A DNA stretch of 64,000 nt from Clostridiales bacterium (lineage in GTDB: Bacteria > Bacillota > Clostridia > Oscillospirales > Oscillospiraceae). Below are positions 16,122-24,283 of this stretch, in pieces; position 1 is the stretch's first letter, and each line of letters begins with the position of its first letter. The notes beneath the pieces were generated by a model that was not told the origin of the DNA, made no database searches, and was given only the letters and a program-made list of their open reading frames with translations. The position numbers were made by a program, and so were the translations under genes. The stretch lies in NCBI GenBank assembly GCA_029008095.1, contig JAQXJB010000019.1, positions 124,001-188,000 on the forward strand. The letters run 5' to 3'.

Positions 16122-17483
16122 ATGCGTAAAGCAAAAATAGATATGATAAACGGGCCGATCACAAGGCCGTTGATAGCGTTTTCTATTCCGCTGGTGCTCA
16201 CCGGCTGGCTGCAGATGCTTTTCAGCGCGGCGGACAGCTTTATCGTGGGCAAGTTCGCGGGCAGCTCCGCGCTGGCGGCGGTTGGGGCGACCTTCGTTTT
16301 CACGATGATAATCATCAGCCTTTTCAGCGGCCTTTCAGCGGGCGTTACCGTCTGCGCCTCCAATGACTGCGGCGCGGATGATATGAAAAGTCTTGACGAA
16401 ACGGCGCACACTGCCATTGTCCTTTCGGCGCTTACCGGAATTTTTGTTATGCTGCTGGGTCAGCTTTTCAGCCGCAGCGCTCTGAGGTTGATGAAGGTGC
16501 CGGATGATATATTCAGCGACTCGCTTACCTATCTGCGCATATACTTCTGCTGTATGCCGGCTCAGATGGTCTACGGCGCTGGCTCGTCGATCCTGCGCTC
16601 CAAGGGTGATTCCCGAACCCCCCTCGTTTTCCTCACCATATCCGGCGCGGGAAACATCGTGCTGAACCTTATCTTTGTTATCGTCTTTAAGCTGTCTGTG
16701 GTGGGCGTTGCAGTGGCTACGCTGATAACGCAGTATCTTTCCGCGTCTCTTGTAATGGTACATCTGCTGCGTTTGGATGAGCCGGGAGGCATAAAACTGA
16801 GCAAACTGCGGATGAAGAAGGATAAGGTGGCGCGCATACTCCGAGTGGGCGTGCCTGCCGGCTTGCAGTCCGCCTGTCTGGCATGCTCGGATATCCCCTT
16901 GCAGACGTCGGTCAATTCTCTGGGCTCAATGGCGGTTTCCGGCAACGCGGCGGCGCTGAATATAGACGGCGCTGTGTTTACCACCATTGACTGTCTGGCT
17001 CAGGCCTGCACTGTTTTCACCGGACAGAACGTAGGCGCAAGGAAACACGAGCGGGTAAAAAAGGTTCTTGGCAGCAGTATGCTCATCACCGTTATGAGCG
17101 GCCTTGTTCTCGGCCTTCTGGGCTTTGCCTTCCGTTATCAGATAATCGGCCTCTTCCTGCCCGACGCTCCCGAGGCCGTGGCTCACGGCGCTGCGCGCTG
17201 CGCCGCCGTAAGCGCCTTTACCTTCATCTTCGCCATCTACGCCACCATCACCGCGTCCATGAGAGGCTACGGCATTTCCACCGTCCCGGCGATACTGAAT
17301 ATCGTCTGCCTCTGCGGGTTCCGCTTTGCCTGGGCGTATTTCTATTTCCCCACGCACCAGACCCTGTTCCATCTCTATCTTTCCTACCCGCTGGCGTGGG
17401 TACTCTGCGTAGTCGCCTCCGTTATCATCTATAAACCGATGATAAAACGGGTGATAGCCAAAAGCGAAAGATTGAGCGTATAA
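16122..17483 (+). CDS. MATE-family exporter (second of three)
   Basis: 453 residues from the ATG at 16122 with AAGGAGA upstream. Twelve hydrophobic segments; the first begins after the polar N-terminus MINGPITRPLIAFSIPLVLTG, a pattern typical of DinF/NorM-like MATE proteins of Clostridia. The sequence clearly differs from MATE genes 1 and 3. It is monocistronic. Substrate unknown. Its stop codon overlaps the first base of a long palindrome (17482-17521). Confidence 0.9.
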   Translation: MRKAKIDMINGPITRPLIAFSIPLVLTGWLQMLFSAADSFIVGKFAGSSALAAVGATFVFTMIIISLFSGLSAGVTVCASNDCGADDMKSLDETAHTAIVLSALTGIFVMLLGQLFSRSALRLMKVPDDIFSDSLTYLRIYFCCMPAQMVYGAGSSILRSKGDSRTPLVFLTISGAGNIVLNLIFVIVFKLSVVGVAVATLITQYLSASLVMVHLLRLDEPGGIKLSKLRMKKDKVARILRVGVPAGLQSACLACSDIPLQTSVNSLGSMAVSGNAAALNIDGAVFTTIDCLAQACTVFTGQNVGARKHERVKKVLGSSMLITVMSGLVLGLLGFAFRYQIIGLFLPDAPEAVAHGAARCAAVSAFTFIFAIYATITASMRGYGISTVPAILNIVCLCGFRFAWAYFYFPTHQTLFHLYLSYPLAWVLCVVASVIIYKPMIKRVIAKSERLSV

Positions 17484-17521
17484 GGCAATGGGAATCGAAC
17501 GGGTTCGACTCCCACTGCCTT
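17482..17521. repeat. 40-nt palindrome resembling a tRNA T-arm
   Basis: AAGGCA-A-TGGGA at 17482 pairs with TCCCA-C-TGCCTT ending at 17521, and inside it CGAAC pairs with GTTCG. The inner part looks like a T-arm (GGGTTCGACTCCC). No tRNA body can be folded around it. It sits just before the MATE terminator. Confidence 0.6.
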
Positions 17522-17524
17522 AAG

Positions 17525-17562
17525 AAAAATGCCGCTTCTTTGAGAAAAGAGGCGGCATTTTT
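17525..17562 (+). terminator. Terminator of MATE gene 2
   Basis: AAAAATGCCGCTTCTTT / AAAGAGGCGGCATTTTT long stem with T-run. Confidence 0.88.
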
Positions 17563-17617
17563 ATCTTGATGAAATACCAGCAAGCGGTTAAAATAAGTGG
17601 GAAACGGGGTGAGCGAA

Positions 17618-19192
17618 ATGGAATGGACGGTATATATCCTGCGCTGTGCCGACGGCACGCTGTATACGGGGATAACCGATAATATGGAGCGGCGGCTGAA
17701 GGCGCATAACGAGGGCAGGGGGGCAAGGTATACCCGGGGACGGGGGCCGGTGGAGCCGGTATACCGGGAGAGCTGCGCCGATAAGTCCGCGGCTCTTAAA
17801 AGGGAGATCGCCATTAAAAAGCTCAGTCGGGAGCAGAAGCTGAAATTGATCGCGGGGGAAAGCTTCGATATCCATCCCTCCGCGAGGAAAGCCCTGGAGC
17901 TGCTGCGGGCGGCGGGCTATGAAGCCTGGCTGGTGGGCGGCTGCGTCCGCGACCTGCTCATGGGCAAGACTCCCCACGATTGGGATATGACCACCTCCGC
18001 CGAGCCGGAGGAAGCCAAGGCCGTGTTCCGGGATTTCAAGACCATCGATACCGGCCTGAAGCACGGCACCGTGACCGTGCTGATGGACGGCGAGCCTCTT
18101 GAGATGACCACTTACCGCATCGACGGCGAATATGCGGACAACCGCCATCCCGGCCGTGTGAGCTTCACCCGGAATCTGAACGAGGATCTGCGGCGGCGTG
18201 ATTTCACCATGAACGCCGTGGCCTATGACCCCACGGCGGGTCTTGCCGACCCATACGGCGGGCGGGCAGATATCGCCCTTGGCCTTATCCGCTGCGTGGG
18301 AGAGCCGGCGGAGCGTTTCCGTGAGGACGGCCTGCGCATACTCCGCGCCCTGCGCTTTTCAGCCGTTCTGGGCTTTGAAATTGAGAAAAGCACCGCTGCC
18401 GCCGTCCGGGAGGAGCGGGAGCTGCTGAAAAATATATCCGCCGAGCGCATCCGTGAGGAGCTGACAAGGCTGCTCTGTGGAAAAAATGCGGGAGCCGTGC
18501 TGAGGCAATATACCGTGGCGCTTTCGGTGGTGCTGCCGGAGATTTTGCCAATGGTGGGCTTTGAGCAGCATAACGAGCATCATTGCTTTGATGTCTGGGA
18601 GCATACCATAGCGTCGGTGGAAAACATTCCGCCCGAGCCGGTACTCCGCTGGGCGGCTCTGTTCCATGATATCGGCAAGCCATCCAGCTTCAGCCTTGGC
18701 GATGACGGTGTTGGTCATTTCTACGGCCACGCGCCCCGAAGCGCGGAAATTGCGGAAGAGATAATGTCCCGCCTGCGCTTCGATAACGAGAGCCGAGAGC
18801 GGGTGCTGACCCTTGTGCGCCACCACGACAGGCCGCTGGAGGCGGACGCGAAATTTCTCAAGCGCAAGCTGAACAGGCTGGGGGAACGGGGCTTCTTTGA
18901 GCTGCTGTCGCTCTGCCGGGCTGATAATCTGGCTCAGGCTCGGGCGTACCGTTACCGCCAGCAGCATTATGACGAGGTGGAGCGACTTGCCCGGGAAATA
19001 CTTGTCGGGGACGACTGCTTCACGCTGAAGCATCTTGCCGTGAACGGTCATGACCTCATGGCGCTGGGCTATAAGGGGCGGGAAATAGGCCGCGCTTTGG
19101 ATATGCTCCTTGAGGCCGTAATGGACGATAATGTGGAGAATGAGCGGGAAGCGCTGCTTGCGTATTTGAAGCGCGGGATGCCGCTTGCATGA
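17618..19192 (+). CDS. GIY-YIG domain fused to CCA-adding tRNA nucleotidyltransferase
   Basis: One uninterrupted frame of 524 residues; ATG at 17618 with GGGGTGAG upstream. Residues about 1-80 form a UPF0213-type GIY-YIG domain (WTVYILRCADG, LYTGITDNMERRLKAHN, KYTRG-like ARYTRGRGPVEPVY). Residues from about 95 form a class II nucleotidyltransferase: LVGGCVRDLLMG, HDWDMTTSA with the catalytic DxD, RRDFTMNAVAYD, then an HD domain (HCFDVWEHT, WAALFHDIGKP, RHHDRPL). The enzyme adds or repairs the 3' CCA of tRNA. No Met lies at the junction, though a TTG near 17846 could permit a separate start. The fusion suggests a nuclease-plus-repair partnership on RNA or DNA (inference). Confidence 0.88.
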   Translation: MEWTVYILRCADGTLYTGITDNMERRLKAHNEGRGARYTRGRGPVEPVYRESCADKSAALKREIAIKKLSREQKLKLIAGESFDIHPSARKALELLRAAGYEAWLVGGCVRDLLMGKTPHDWDMTTSAEPEEAKAVFRDFKTIDTGLKHGTVTVLMDGEPLEMTTYRIDGEYADNRHPGRVSFTRNLNEDLRRRDFTMNAVAYDPTAGLADPYGGRADIALGLIRCVGEPAERFREDGLRILRALRFSAVLGFEIEKSTAAAVREERELLKNISAERIREELTRLLCGKNAGAVLRQYTVALSVVLPEILPMVGFEQHNEHHCFDVWEHTIASVENIPPEPVLRWAALFHDIGKPSSFSLGDDGVGHFYGHAPRSAEIAEEIMSRLRFDNESRERVLTLVRHHDRPLEADAKFLKRKLNRLGERGFFELLSLCRADNLAQARAYRYRQQHYDEVERLAREILVGDDCFTLKHLAVNGHDLMALGYKGREIGRALDMLLEAVMDDNVENEREALLAYLKRGMPLA

Positions 19193-19232
19193 ACTACGAA
19201 TTTTACCGCAGAAACGATAACAGGATTAAGTG

Positions 19233-19352
19233 TAAAAAATCTGTCAGTCTGAACGTAGTGAAGAATCTCCGATGTTGGTTTCCCATTGGCAGTACCATTG
19301 GTGCGGAGATCCTTCACATTCCCTGCTTTGCAGGGGCTCAGAATGACAGATT
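19233..19352. repeat. Dispersed palindromic repeat, copy 3 / likely bidirectional terminator
   Basis: AAAAAATCTGTCA at the left end pairs with TGACAGATTTTTT at the right. Inside are GAAGAATCTCCG and GCGGAGATCCTTC arms and the CAGAATGACA end seen in copies 1 and 2. It lies between two convergent genes, so it probably also terminates both transcripts. Confidence 0.75.
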
Positions 19353-19371
19353 TTTTAGTTTTTTCGGTTTT

Positions 19372-20013
19372 TTATTTTAAATATTCATCAAACTCCGTCC
19401 ACGGGAATATCGCCGGGGGACGGTGGGCGAAGTCCATCGCTTTGCCGCTTGCGGGATGAGTAAAGCTGATGTGGTGCGACCAGAGAGCGATGGGGCAGTC
19501 GTCGGGATAAAGACTGTACTTTTTGTCGCCCACGAGGGGCAGCGCCCGGGCGGAAAACTGCGCCCGTATCTGATGTGTGCGGCCGGTGCGGAGGGTTATT
19601 TTTATCAGTGACATGCCCTGAGCGGAGGCCAGCGTTTCATAATCAAGTATGGCCTCCTGCACGCCCTTGCCCGGCTCTCTGACAACGTAGGTCTTGCGCT
19701 CAACGGGGTCACGGTCTAAAAGGTCGCGGAAGGTTCCGATTGGCTCCCGAGGCCGCCAATGGATAACGGCAAGGTACTCCTTGCCGAAGCCCTGCTCCCG
19801 TATCTGTCGGGAAAGCTCCGAGGCGCTCTCCGGGGTGAGGGCGTAGACCATCACGCCGCTCACGACCCGGTCAAGGCGGTGCACGGAATGCACGCAGTCC
19901 GTGCCCAGCTCACAACGCAGCAGCCCGGGCATACCGCCCTCCTCGTCAGTAGAGAGAACGCCGGATGGCTTTATGCATACGACTATATCGTTGTCACGGT
20001 AGAGTATCTCCAT
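19372..20013 (-). CDS. RluA-family rRNA/tRNA pseudouridine synthase
   Basis: 213 residues, a short single-domain member without an S4 domain. Seen: catalytic HRLDRVVSG near 44-52, RTGRTHQIRAQF near 144-155, and LVGDKKY. It isomerises uridine in RNA; the target (rRNA or tRNA) cannot be told. It follows tex by 14 bp on the same strand and is probably co-transcribed. Confidence 0.9.
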   Translation of the reverse strand: MEILYRDNDIVVCIKPSGVLSTDEEGGMPGLLRCELGTDCVHSVHRLDRVVSGVMVYALTPESASELSRQIREQGFGKEYLAVIHWRPREPIGTFRDLLDRDPVERKTYVVREPGKGVQEAILDYETLASAQGMSLIKITLRTGRTHQIRAQFSARALPLVGDKKYSLYPDDCPIALWSHHISFTHPASGKAMDFAHRPPAIFPWTEFDEYLK

Positions 20014-20027
20014 GTGTTGTTCCGCCT

Positions 20028-22178
20028 TTATTTCGCCTGCTTTATGGAAAGACTGATGCGTTTTTTCTTCTCGTCGGCCTCCAGAACCACGACCTTGACG
20101 ATGTCACCCACGGAAAGCACCTCTGAGGGATGCTTGATGAACCTGTCGGATATCTGGGAGATATGCACCAGACCGTCCTGGTGCACGCCGATGTCCACGA
20201 AAGCGCCGAAATCGATAACGTTGCGCACTGTGCCGCTGAGCACCATACCGGGCTTGAGATCCTTTATCTCCATAACGTCGGTGCGGAGTATGGGGGCGGG
20301 CAGCTCGTCGCGGGGGTCGCGTCCGGGCTTCATCAGCTCCTTGATAATATCCTGAAGGGTGGGCAGGCCAACGCCGCATTGCTCCGCCACTGCTTCACGG
20401 CCAAGGGTGCTGACCTTTTCCTCAAGGCCGGAAAGCCCCGCCGCGCTTACGTCGGAAAGGGAATAGCCGCAGAGCTTCAGCAGCTTTTCTGCGGCGGCGT
20501 AGCTCTCGGGATGAACGCCGGTGTTGTCCAGAACCTGACGGCTCTCGGGTACGCGGAGAAAGCCCGCACACTGCTCGAAGGCCTTGGGGCCGAGCTTGGG
20601 GACTTTGAGAAGCTCTCTGCGCCCGCTGAACGCGCCGTTTTCCTCGCGGTATTTTACGATATTTTTCGCCGTGGTCTTATTCAAACCGGAGATATAGGCC
20701 AGCAGGGAGGGGGACGCGGTGTTGAGGTCAGCGCCCACGGCGTTTACGCAGTCCTCAACCACGCCGCCCAGCGCTTCGGACAAGCGAGCCTGGGGCATAT
20801 CGTGCTGATACTGCCCAACGCCGATGGCCTTGGGCTCTATCTTCACAAGCTCTGCCAGCGGATCCTGCAGACGGCGGGCTATGGAAACGGCGGAGCGGAG
20901 ATTTACGTCATATTCCGGGAATTCCTCCGCCGCAAGCGGGGAGGCGGAGTATACCGAGGCGCCGGCCTCGTTTACGATGGCGTAGCTCACGCCGGGGATG
21001 TCCTTCAGCAGCTCGGCAATGAGCTTTTCCGACTCCCGGGAGGCGGTGCCGTTGCCGATGGCGATGTTTTCGATGCCGTGCTTTTTTATCAGTTTAGTCA
21101 GAGTGGCCTTGGACTCGGCGACCTTGTTGTAGGGCTGGGTCGGGTAAATGACCGCCGTGTCCAGCACCTTGCCTGTGCCGTCCACCACGGCCAGCTTGCA
21201 GCCGTTGCGGTAGCCGGGGTCGTAGCCCAGAGTGACCTTGCTCTTCACCGGGGGCTGCATGAGCAGAGGCTTCAGGTTCAGAGCGAAATTCTTTATCGCG
21301 CCCTCGCTGGCCGTGTCGGTGAGCATGGCGCGTATCTCCCGCTCAATGGAGGGATAGAGCAGGCGGGAGTAGCTGTCCTCCACGGCGGAGCGGACGAACT
21401 CCGAGGCTCTGCGGCCGGGGATAACAAAGAGCCGAACCAGCGGCGGTATGGCGTCGGAGTCCATAACGCTGACGCTAACCTTCAATATGTTCTCGTTCTC
21501 GCCGCGGTTGACGGCGAGTATCTGGTGACCCTGCAGCTTATGGACAGGCTGGGAAAAATCATAGTAAAGGCGGTATACGGTGTCCTCCTCGGTGGCAGCC
21601 TTGGAAATGAGGCTGCCCTTGCGGATGACGGTTTCACGGAGCAGCTTGCGTGCCTCGGCGCTGTCGGAGACCATCTCCGCGATGATGTCTGACGCTCCGG
21701 CCAGCGCGTCCTCAACGGTCTCGACGCCCTTTTCGGGGTCGATATACGCCGCCGCCAGCTCGGTAAGCCCGGGCATGTCCTGTTCCTGCCGGAAAATTTC
21801 CTCGGCGAGTGGGCCTAGCCCCTTTTCACGGGCCACGGTGGCGCGGGTACGGCGTTTTTGCTTATAGGGGCGGTAAAGATCCTCCACCTCCGCCAGAGTT
21901 TTGGCGGCGTCGATGGCGGCGGCAAGCTCCTCCGTGAGCTTGCCCTGCTCCTCAATGGAGCCCTTTACCTCATCGCGGCGCTTTTGGAGATTGCGCAGAT
22001 AGTTCAGTCGCTCTTCGAGGGTGCGCAGAGAGGTGTCATCCATAGCGCCGTGGAGCTCCTTGCGGTAGCGGGCAATGAAGGGGATGGTGTTGCCCTCGTC
22101 AAGAAGCTTGACTACGTTTACGATATATTCTTCTTTTGCGCCCAGTTCGGCGGCAAGAATTTTTTCAATACTTTCCAT
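20028..22178 (-). CDS. tex: Tex-family S1 RNA-binding protein
   Basis: 716 residues, normal for Tex. Order of domains: N-terminal helical Tex_N (to about 190), a YqgF/RuvX-like core (GYDPGYRNGCKLAVVDG near 327), helix-hairpin-helix segments (AYISGLNKTTAKNIVKYR, LLKVPKLGPKAFEQCAGFLRV), and a C-terminal S1 domain (GMVLSGTVRNVIDFGAFVDIG...HISQISD). Tex binds nucleic acid and is tied to transcription and ribosome-associated processes. It heads a two-gene unit with the pseudouridine synthase. The ATG at 22178 has GGAGGAATGAA upstream. Confidence 0.96.
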   Translation of the reverse strand: MESIEKILAAELGAKEEYIVNVVKLLDEGNTIPFIARYRKELHGAMDDTSLRTLEERLNYLRNLQKRRDEVKGSIEEQGKLTEELAAAIDAAKTLAEVEDLYRPYKQKRRTRATVAREKGLGPLAEEIFRQEQDMPGLTELAAAYIDPEKGVETVEDALAGASDIIAEMVSDSAEARKLLRETVIRKGSLISKAATEEDTVYRLYYDFSQPVHKLQGHQILAVNRGENENILKVSVSVMDSDAIPPLVRLFVIPGRRASEFVRSAVEDSYSRLLYPSIEREIRAMLTDTASEGAIKNFALNLKPLLMQPPVKSKVTLGYDPGYRNGCKLAVVDGTGKVLDTAVIYPTQPYNKVAESKATLTKLIKKHGIENIAIGNGTASRESEKLIAELLKDIPGVSYAIVNEAGASVYSASPLAAEEFPEYDVNLRSAVSIARRLQDPLAELVKIEPKAIGVGQYQHDMPQARLSEALGGVVEDCVNAVGADLNTASPSLLAYISGLNKTTAKNIVKYREENGAFSGRRELLKVPKLGPKAFEQCAGFLRVPESRQVLDNTGVHPESYAAAEKLLKLCGYSLSDVSAAGLSGLEEKVSTLGREAVAEQCGVGLPTLQDIIKELMKPGRDPRDELPAPILRTDVMEIKDLKPGMVLSGTVRNVIDFGAFVDIGVHQDGLVHISQISDRFIKHPSEVLSVGDIVKVVVLEADEKKKRISLSIKQAK

Positions 22179-22224
22179 TTCATTCCTCCGGTGGGTATTC
22201 TGCGGCGATGCAGTGCTGCCGCCT

Positions 22225-22253
22225 ATTGTAGCATAAAAAAATTACCTCCGCAA
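22225..22253 (-). promoter_or_regulatory. Predicted promoter of tex
   Basis: On the minus strand TTGCGG, 17 bp, TACAAT. Confidence 0.6.
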
Positions 22254-22290
22254 TCCGGCACGGCGCTTTTGCAAATTATAATAAAATCAC

Positions 22291-22318
22291 TTGCGTTTTA
22301 TCATAGCCGTGATATATT
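22291..22318 (+). promoter_or_regulatory. Predicted promoter of the GNAT leader
   Basis: TTGCGT, 16 bp, TATATT. Transcription from here would start about 15 bases before the first leader hairpin. Confidence 0.5.
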
Positions 22319-22336
22319 ATGTAAAATAGAAAATAC

Positions 22337-22358
22337 CGCAAGGAAACTTGCGTTTTTA
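22337..22358 (+). terminator. Early intrinsic terminator/attenuator in the GNAT leader
   Basis: CGCAAG-GAAA-CTTGCG with a GNRA tetraloop followed by TTTTTA. Because it sits between the promoter and the GNAT gene it would attenuate the operon unless bypassed. Confidence 0.65.
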
Positions 22359-22391
22359 TAGATATTTTCCTGCCGAAAGGAGATGTTCACT

Positions 22392-22448
22392 ATGTTTATT
22401 GAAATGATCAGTAGCATGACATGTATCCGGGGGGATAGTATCGTTTGA
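22392..22448 (+). CDS. Putative 18-residue leader peptide
   Basis: ATG at 22392 follows a good AAAGGAG site by 9 bases; the frame reads MFIEMISSMTCIRGDSIV and stops with TGA at 22446. Its last codons lie in a strong hairpin (GGGGGAT / ATCCCC, extended by ACATGTA / TATATGT) at 22418-22460, directly before the SD of the GNAT gene. This looks like a translated leader that controls the gene by ribosome position, as for some antibiotic resistance genes. It is inferred from layout only. Confidence 0.5.
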   Translation: MFIEMISSMTCIRGDSIV

Positions 22449-22460
22449 TCCCCTATATGT
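22418..22460 (+). promoter_or_regulatory. Leader hairpin upstream of the GNAT gene
   Basis: ACATGTA pairs with TATATGT (one G-U) and GGGGAT with ATCCCC; the hairpin spans the leader-peptide stop and ends 6 bases before the GGGAGG site of the next gene. Confidence 0.55.
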
Positions 22461-22477
22461 AAATCGGGAGGACTTTT

Positions 22478-22933
22478 ATGAACAATATAATACTGAAGAA
22501 AATTGACGAATCAAATTTTGTTGATGCATTTAATCTGAAATTGGGACAAGGTCAGGAGAAATTTGTATCAAATCCTATCAGAAGTCTTGCGCAGGCGTAT
22601 GTGTATTACAGTCAATGTACGCCGTTTGGAGTTTATTGCGGGGATGAAATGGTTGGATATGTTATGGTGATATATGATTATGATCTTGAAGAATATAATA
22701 TCTGGCATATGATGATAGATGAAAAGCATCAGAACAAGGGCTATGGGAGAATGACCATTCAGAAATGTCTGGAATATATATCAACCAAGCCTTTTGGAAA
22801 CTCCAATAAAGTTGTCTTGACCTGCAATGTTGATAATATCGCTGCTCTTGGATTATACAAGTCCTTCGGCTTTGAGGAAACCGGCAGCGTTGATGACGAT
22901 GAAGCAGAGCTTGCATTGTTTATCACAACTTGA
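22478..22933 (+). CDS. GNAT-family N-acetyltransferase
   Basis: 151 residues with the GNAT core: strand VGYVMVIYDYDLEEYNIWHMMIDEKHQNKGYGRMTIQ, where QNKGYG is the acetyl-CoA loop, and CNVDNIAALGLYKSFGFEETG near the end. It is closest in look to the spermidine/polyamine or BltD-like acetyltransferases. Its base composition is clearly more AT-rich than the genes around it, and it has its own leader, so recent acquisition is likely (inference). GGGAGG lies 7-8 bases before the ATG. Possible roles are drug or polyamine acetylation. Confidence 0.85.
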   Translation: MNNIILKKIDESNFVDAFNLKLGQGQEKFVSNPIRSLAQAYVYYSQCTPFGVYCGDEMVGYVMVIYDYDLEEYNIWHMMIDEKHQNKGYGRMTIQKCLEYISTKPFGNSNKVVLTCNVDNIAALGLYKSFGFEETGSVDDDEAELALFITT

Positions 22934-22955
22934 TACGGGCAGTATAATAACGTAT

Positions 22956-22998
22956 AGAGGCGCGCTGCAAGACTGAGAAAGTCTTGCGGGGTGCCTCT
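22956..22998 (+). terminator. Hairpin after the GNAT gene
   Basis: AGAGGC / GCCTCT and GCAAGAC-TGAGAAA-GTCTTGC form a two-part stem; the T-run is poor, so it is a weak terminator or a processing stem. Confidence 0.5.
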
Positions 22999-23040
22999 GC
23001 CTTTGTGAACGTGATTTCCGGCGGAGCGGCATTTCATAAT

Positions 23041-23069
23041 TTGACATAAAAAGGCACGTTGAGTATAAT
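23041..23069 (+). promoter_or_regulatory. Consensus promoter of the Xer-type recombinase
   Basis: TTGACA, 17 bp, TATAAT: a full consensus match, 90 bp before the start codon. Confidence 0.85.
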
Positions 23070-23158
23070 ATAGGAAAAAATATCTTCTGCGGGATTAAAT
23101 TAAATACACATGTGGTATTATCCTTGCATGAAATAACGCGCGAAGGGTGTGACGCAGC

Positions 23159-24181
23159 ATGGCGGTCAATTACAAGGTCGAAGCGCCCAGACTGATCAAG
23201 GACTTTCTTTCATATCATCAGAATATTTTGAACCATTCGCCCCGTACTGTGGAGGGCTATTATCTTGATTTGCGGATGTTTTTCCGCTACATTAAAATAT
23301 CCCGCGACCTCGCCACGCTGGACGAGCCTTTTGACGAGATATCCATCGACGATGTGGATGAAAAGCTGATCTGCTCCGTTACTCCATCGGATATTCTGGA
23401 CTTTTTGGACTTCCTCTCCAATGAACGCAGCGGTATCCGTAAACTGAAGACCCGGGACGAAACAAACGTGGGCCTGACCGCCGTAAGCCGCGCCCGCAAG
23501 CTGGCTTCGATACGTTCCTTTTACGGATATCTTACAAAAACGGCACATGTCGCCGAGCATAATCCGGCGGAGGCTATGGACAACCCGAAGCTGAAAAAGT
23601 CTCTGCCGCATTTTCTGCACGAGGATGAGTGCGACAGGCTGCTGGATGCCGTAAAGGGACCCTTTGAGGTGCGGGATTACTGTATATTGCTGCTGTTTTT
23701 GAGCTGCGGACTGCGTGTGTCGGAGCTGGTGGGGCTGAATGTCAGCGATGTTTCGGAGGATTCCATACGCGTCCACGGCAAGGGCAACAAGGATCGCCTC
23801 GTGTTCATAACTCCCGAGGTACGGGAGGCCATCGACGAATATCTTGCAATTCGTGATGAGACGAAGATCGACCCCGGTCACGAGAACGCCCTCTTCATCA
23901 GCCGCAACTTCCGCCGCATAAGCGTGCGCGGCGTGCAGAAAATGGTGGAAAAGAACCTGAAGCTTGCCGGTCTGGACGCCACACAGATATCCACACATAA
24001 GCTGCGCCATACGGCGGCCACACTGATGCTGCAGAACGGCGTGGATGTGCGTACTCTTCAGGACGTTCTCGGTCACGAGAGCCTGAACACCACGCAGATA
24101 TATACCCATGTTGAGGATACCGGCCTGCGCGAGGCCGCCCGGGCCAATCCCATAGCGAAAAGAAAAAGAGGCCACGGATAA
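23159..24181 (+). CDS. Tyrosine recombinase, XerC/XerD-like
   Basis: 340 residues. N-terminal SAM-like core-binding domain (SYHQNILNHSPRTVEGYYLDLRMF...) with an insertion of about 30 residues, then a catalytic domain with CGLRVSELVGL (Arg I), GKGNKDR (Lys), HKLRHTAATLM (His-x2-Arg), GHESLNTTQIYTHV (His and nucleophilic Tyr). All catalytic residues are present. It cuts and rejoins DNA, probably at dif-like sites. A second Xer gene lies at 38278, so one of the two is likely the chromosome-dimer resolvase and the other may have another duty. Weak SD (GAAGGG) before the ATG. Confidence 0.9.
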   Translation: MAVNYKVEAPRLIKDFLSYHQNILNHSPRTVEGYYLDLRMFFRYIKISRDLATLDEPFDEISIDDVDEKLICSVTPSDILDFLDFLSNERSGIRKLKTRDETNVGLTAVSRARKLASIRSFYGYLTKTAHVAEHNPAEAMDNPKLKKSLPHFLHEDECDRLLDAVKGPFEVRDYCILLLFLSCGLRVSELVGLNVSDVSEDSIRVHGKGNKDRLVFITPEVREAIDEYLAIRDETKIDPGHENALFISRNFRRISVRGVQKMVEKNLKLAGLDATQISTHKLRHTAATLMLQNGVDVRTLQDVLGHESLNTTQIYTHVEDTGLREAARANPIAKRKRGHG

Positions 24182-24205
24182 GGCAGCGGAGCTTCATAAA
24201 AATTA

Positions 24206-24240
24206 CGGAGATACTTCGCGAGTCCGGCGAAGTATCTCCG
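24206..24240. terminator. Perfect 14-bp hairpin after the recombinase (repeat-family relative)
   Basis: CGGAGATACTTCGC / GCGAAGTATCTCCG with a 7-base loop. The arms resemble the GGAGATTCTTCGC arms of the dispersed repeats. It sits between convergent genes. Confidence 0.7.
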
Positions 24241-24283
24241 CAAAAATGTTTGTATAGCCCGGTGAACGGGTATAAATAGCCCG

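Noticed and set aside
14372..16417. 681-codon open frame on the minus strand
   Set aside because: Antisense to the two MoaF-like genes and the start of a MATE gene; no motif or start signal.
17482..17521. Possible tRNA fragment
   Set aside because: Only a T-arm-like core is present; no anticodon arm or D-arm can be formed on either strand.
20130..21692. 520-codon open frame on the plus strand
   Set aside because: Antisense to tex, which has full domain structure.
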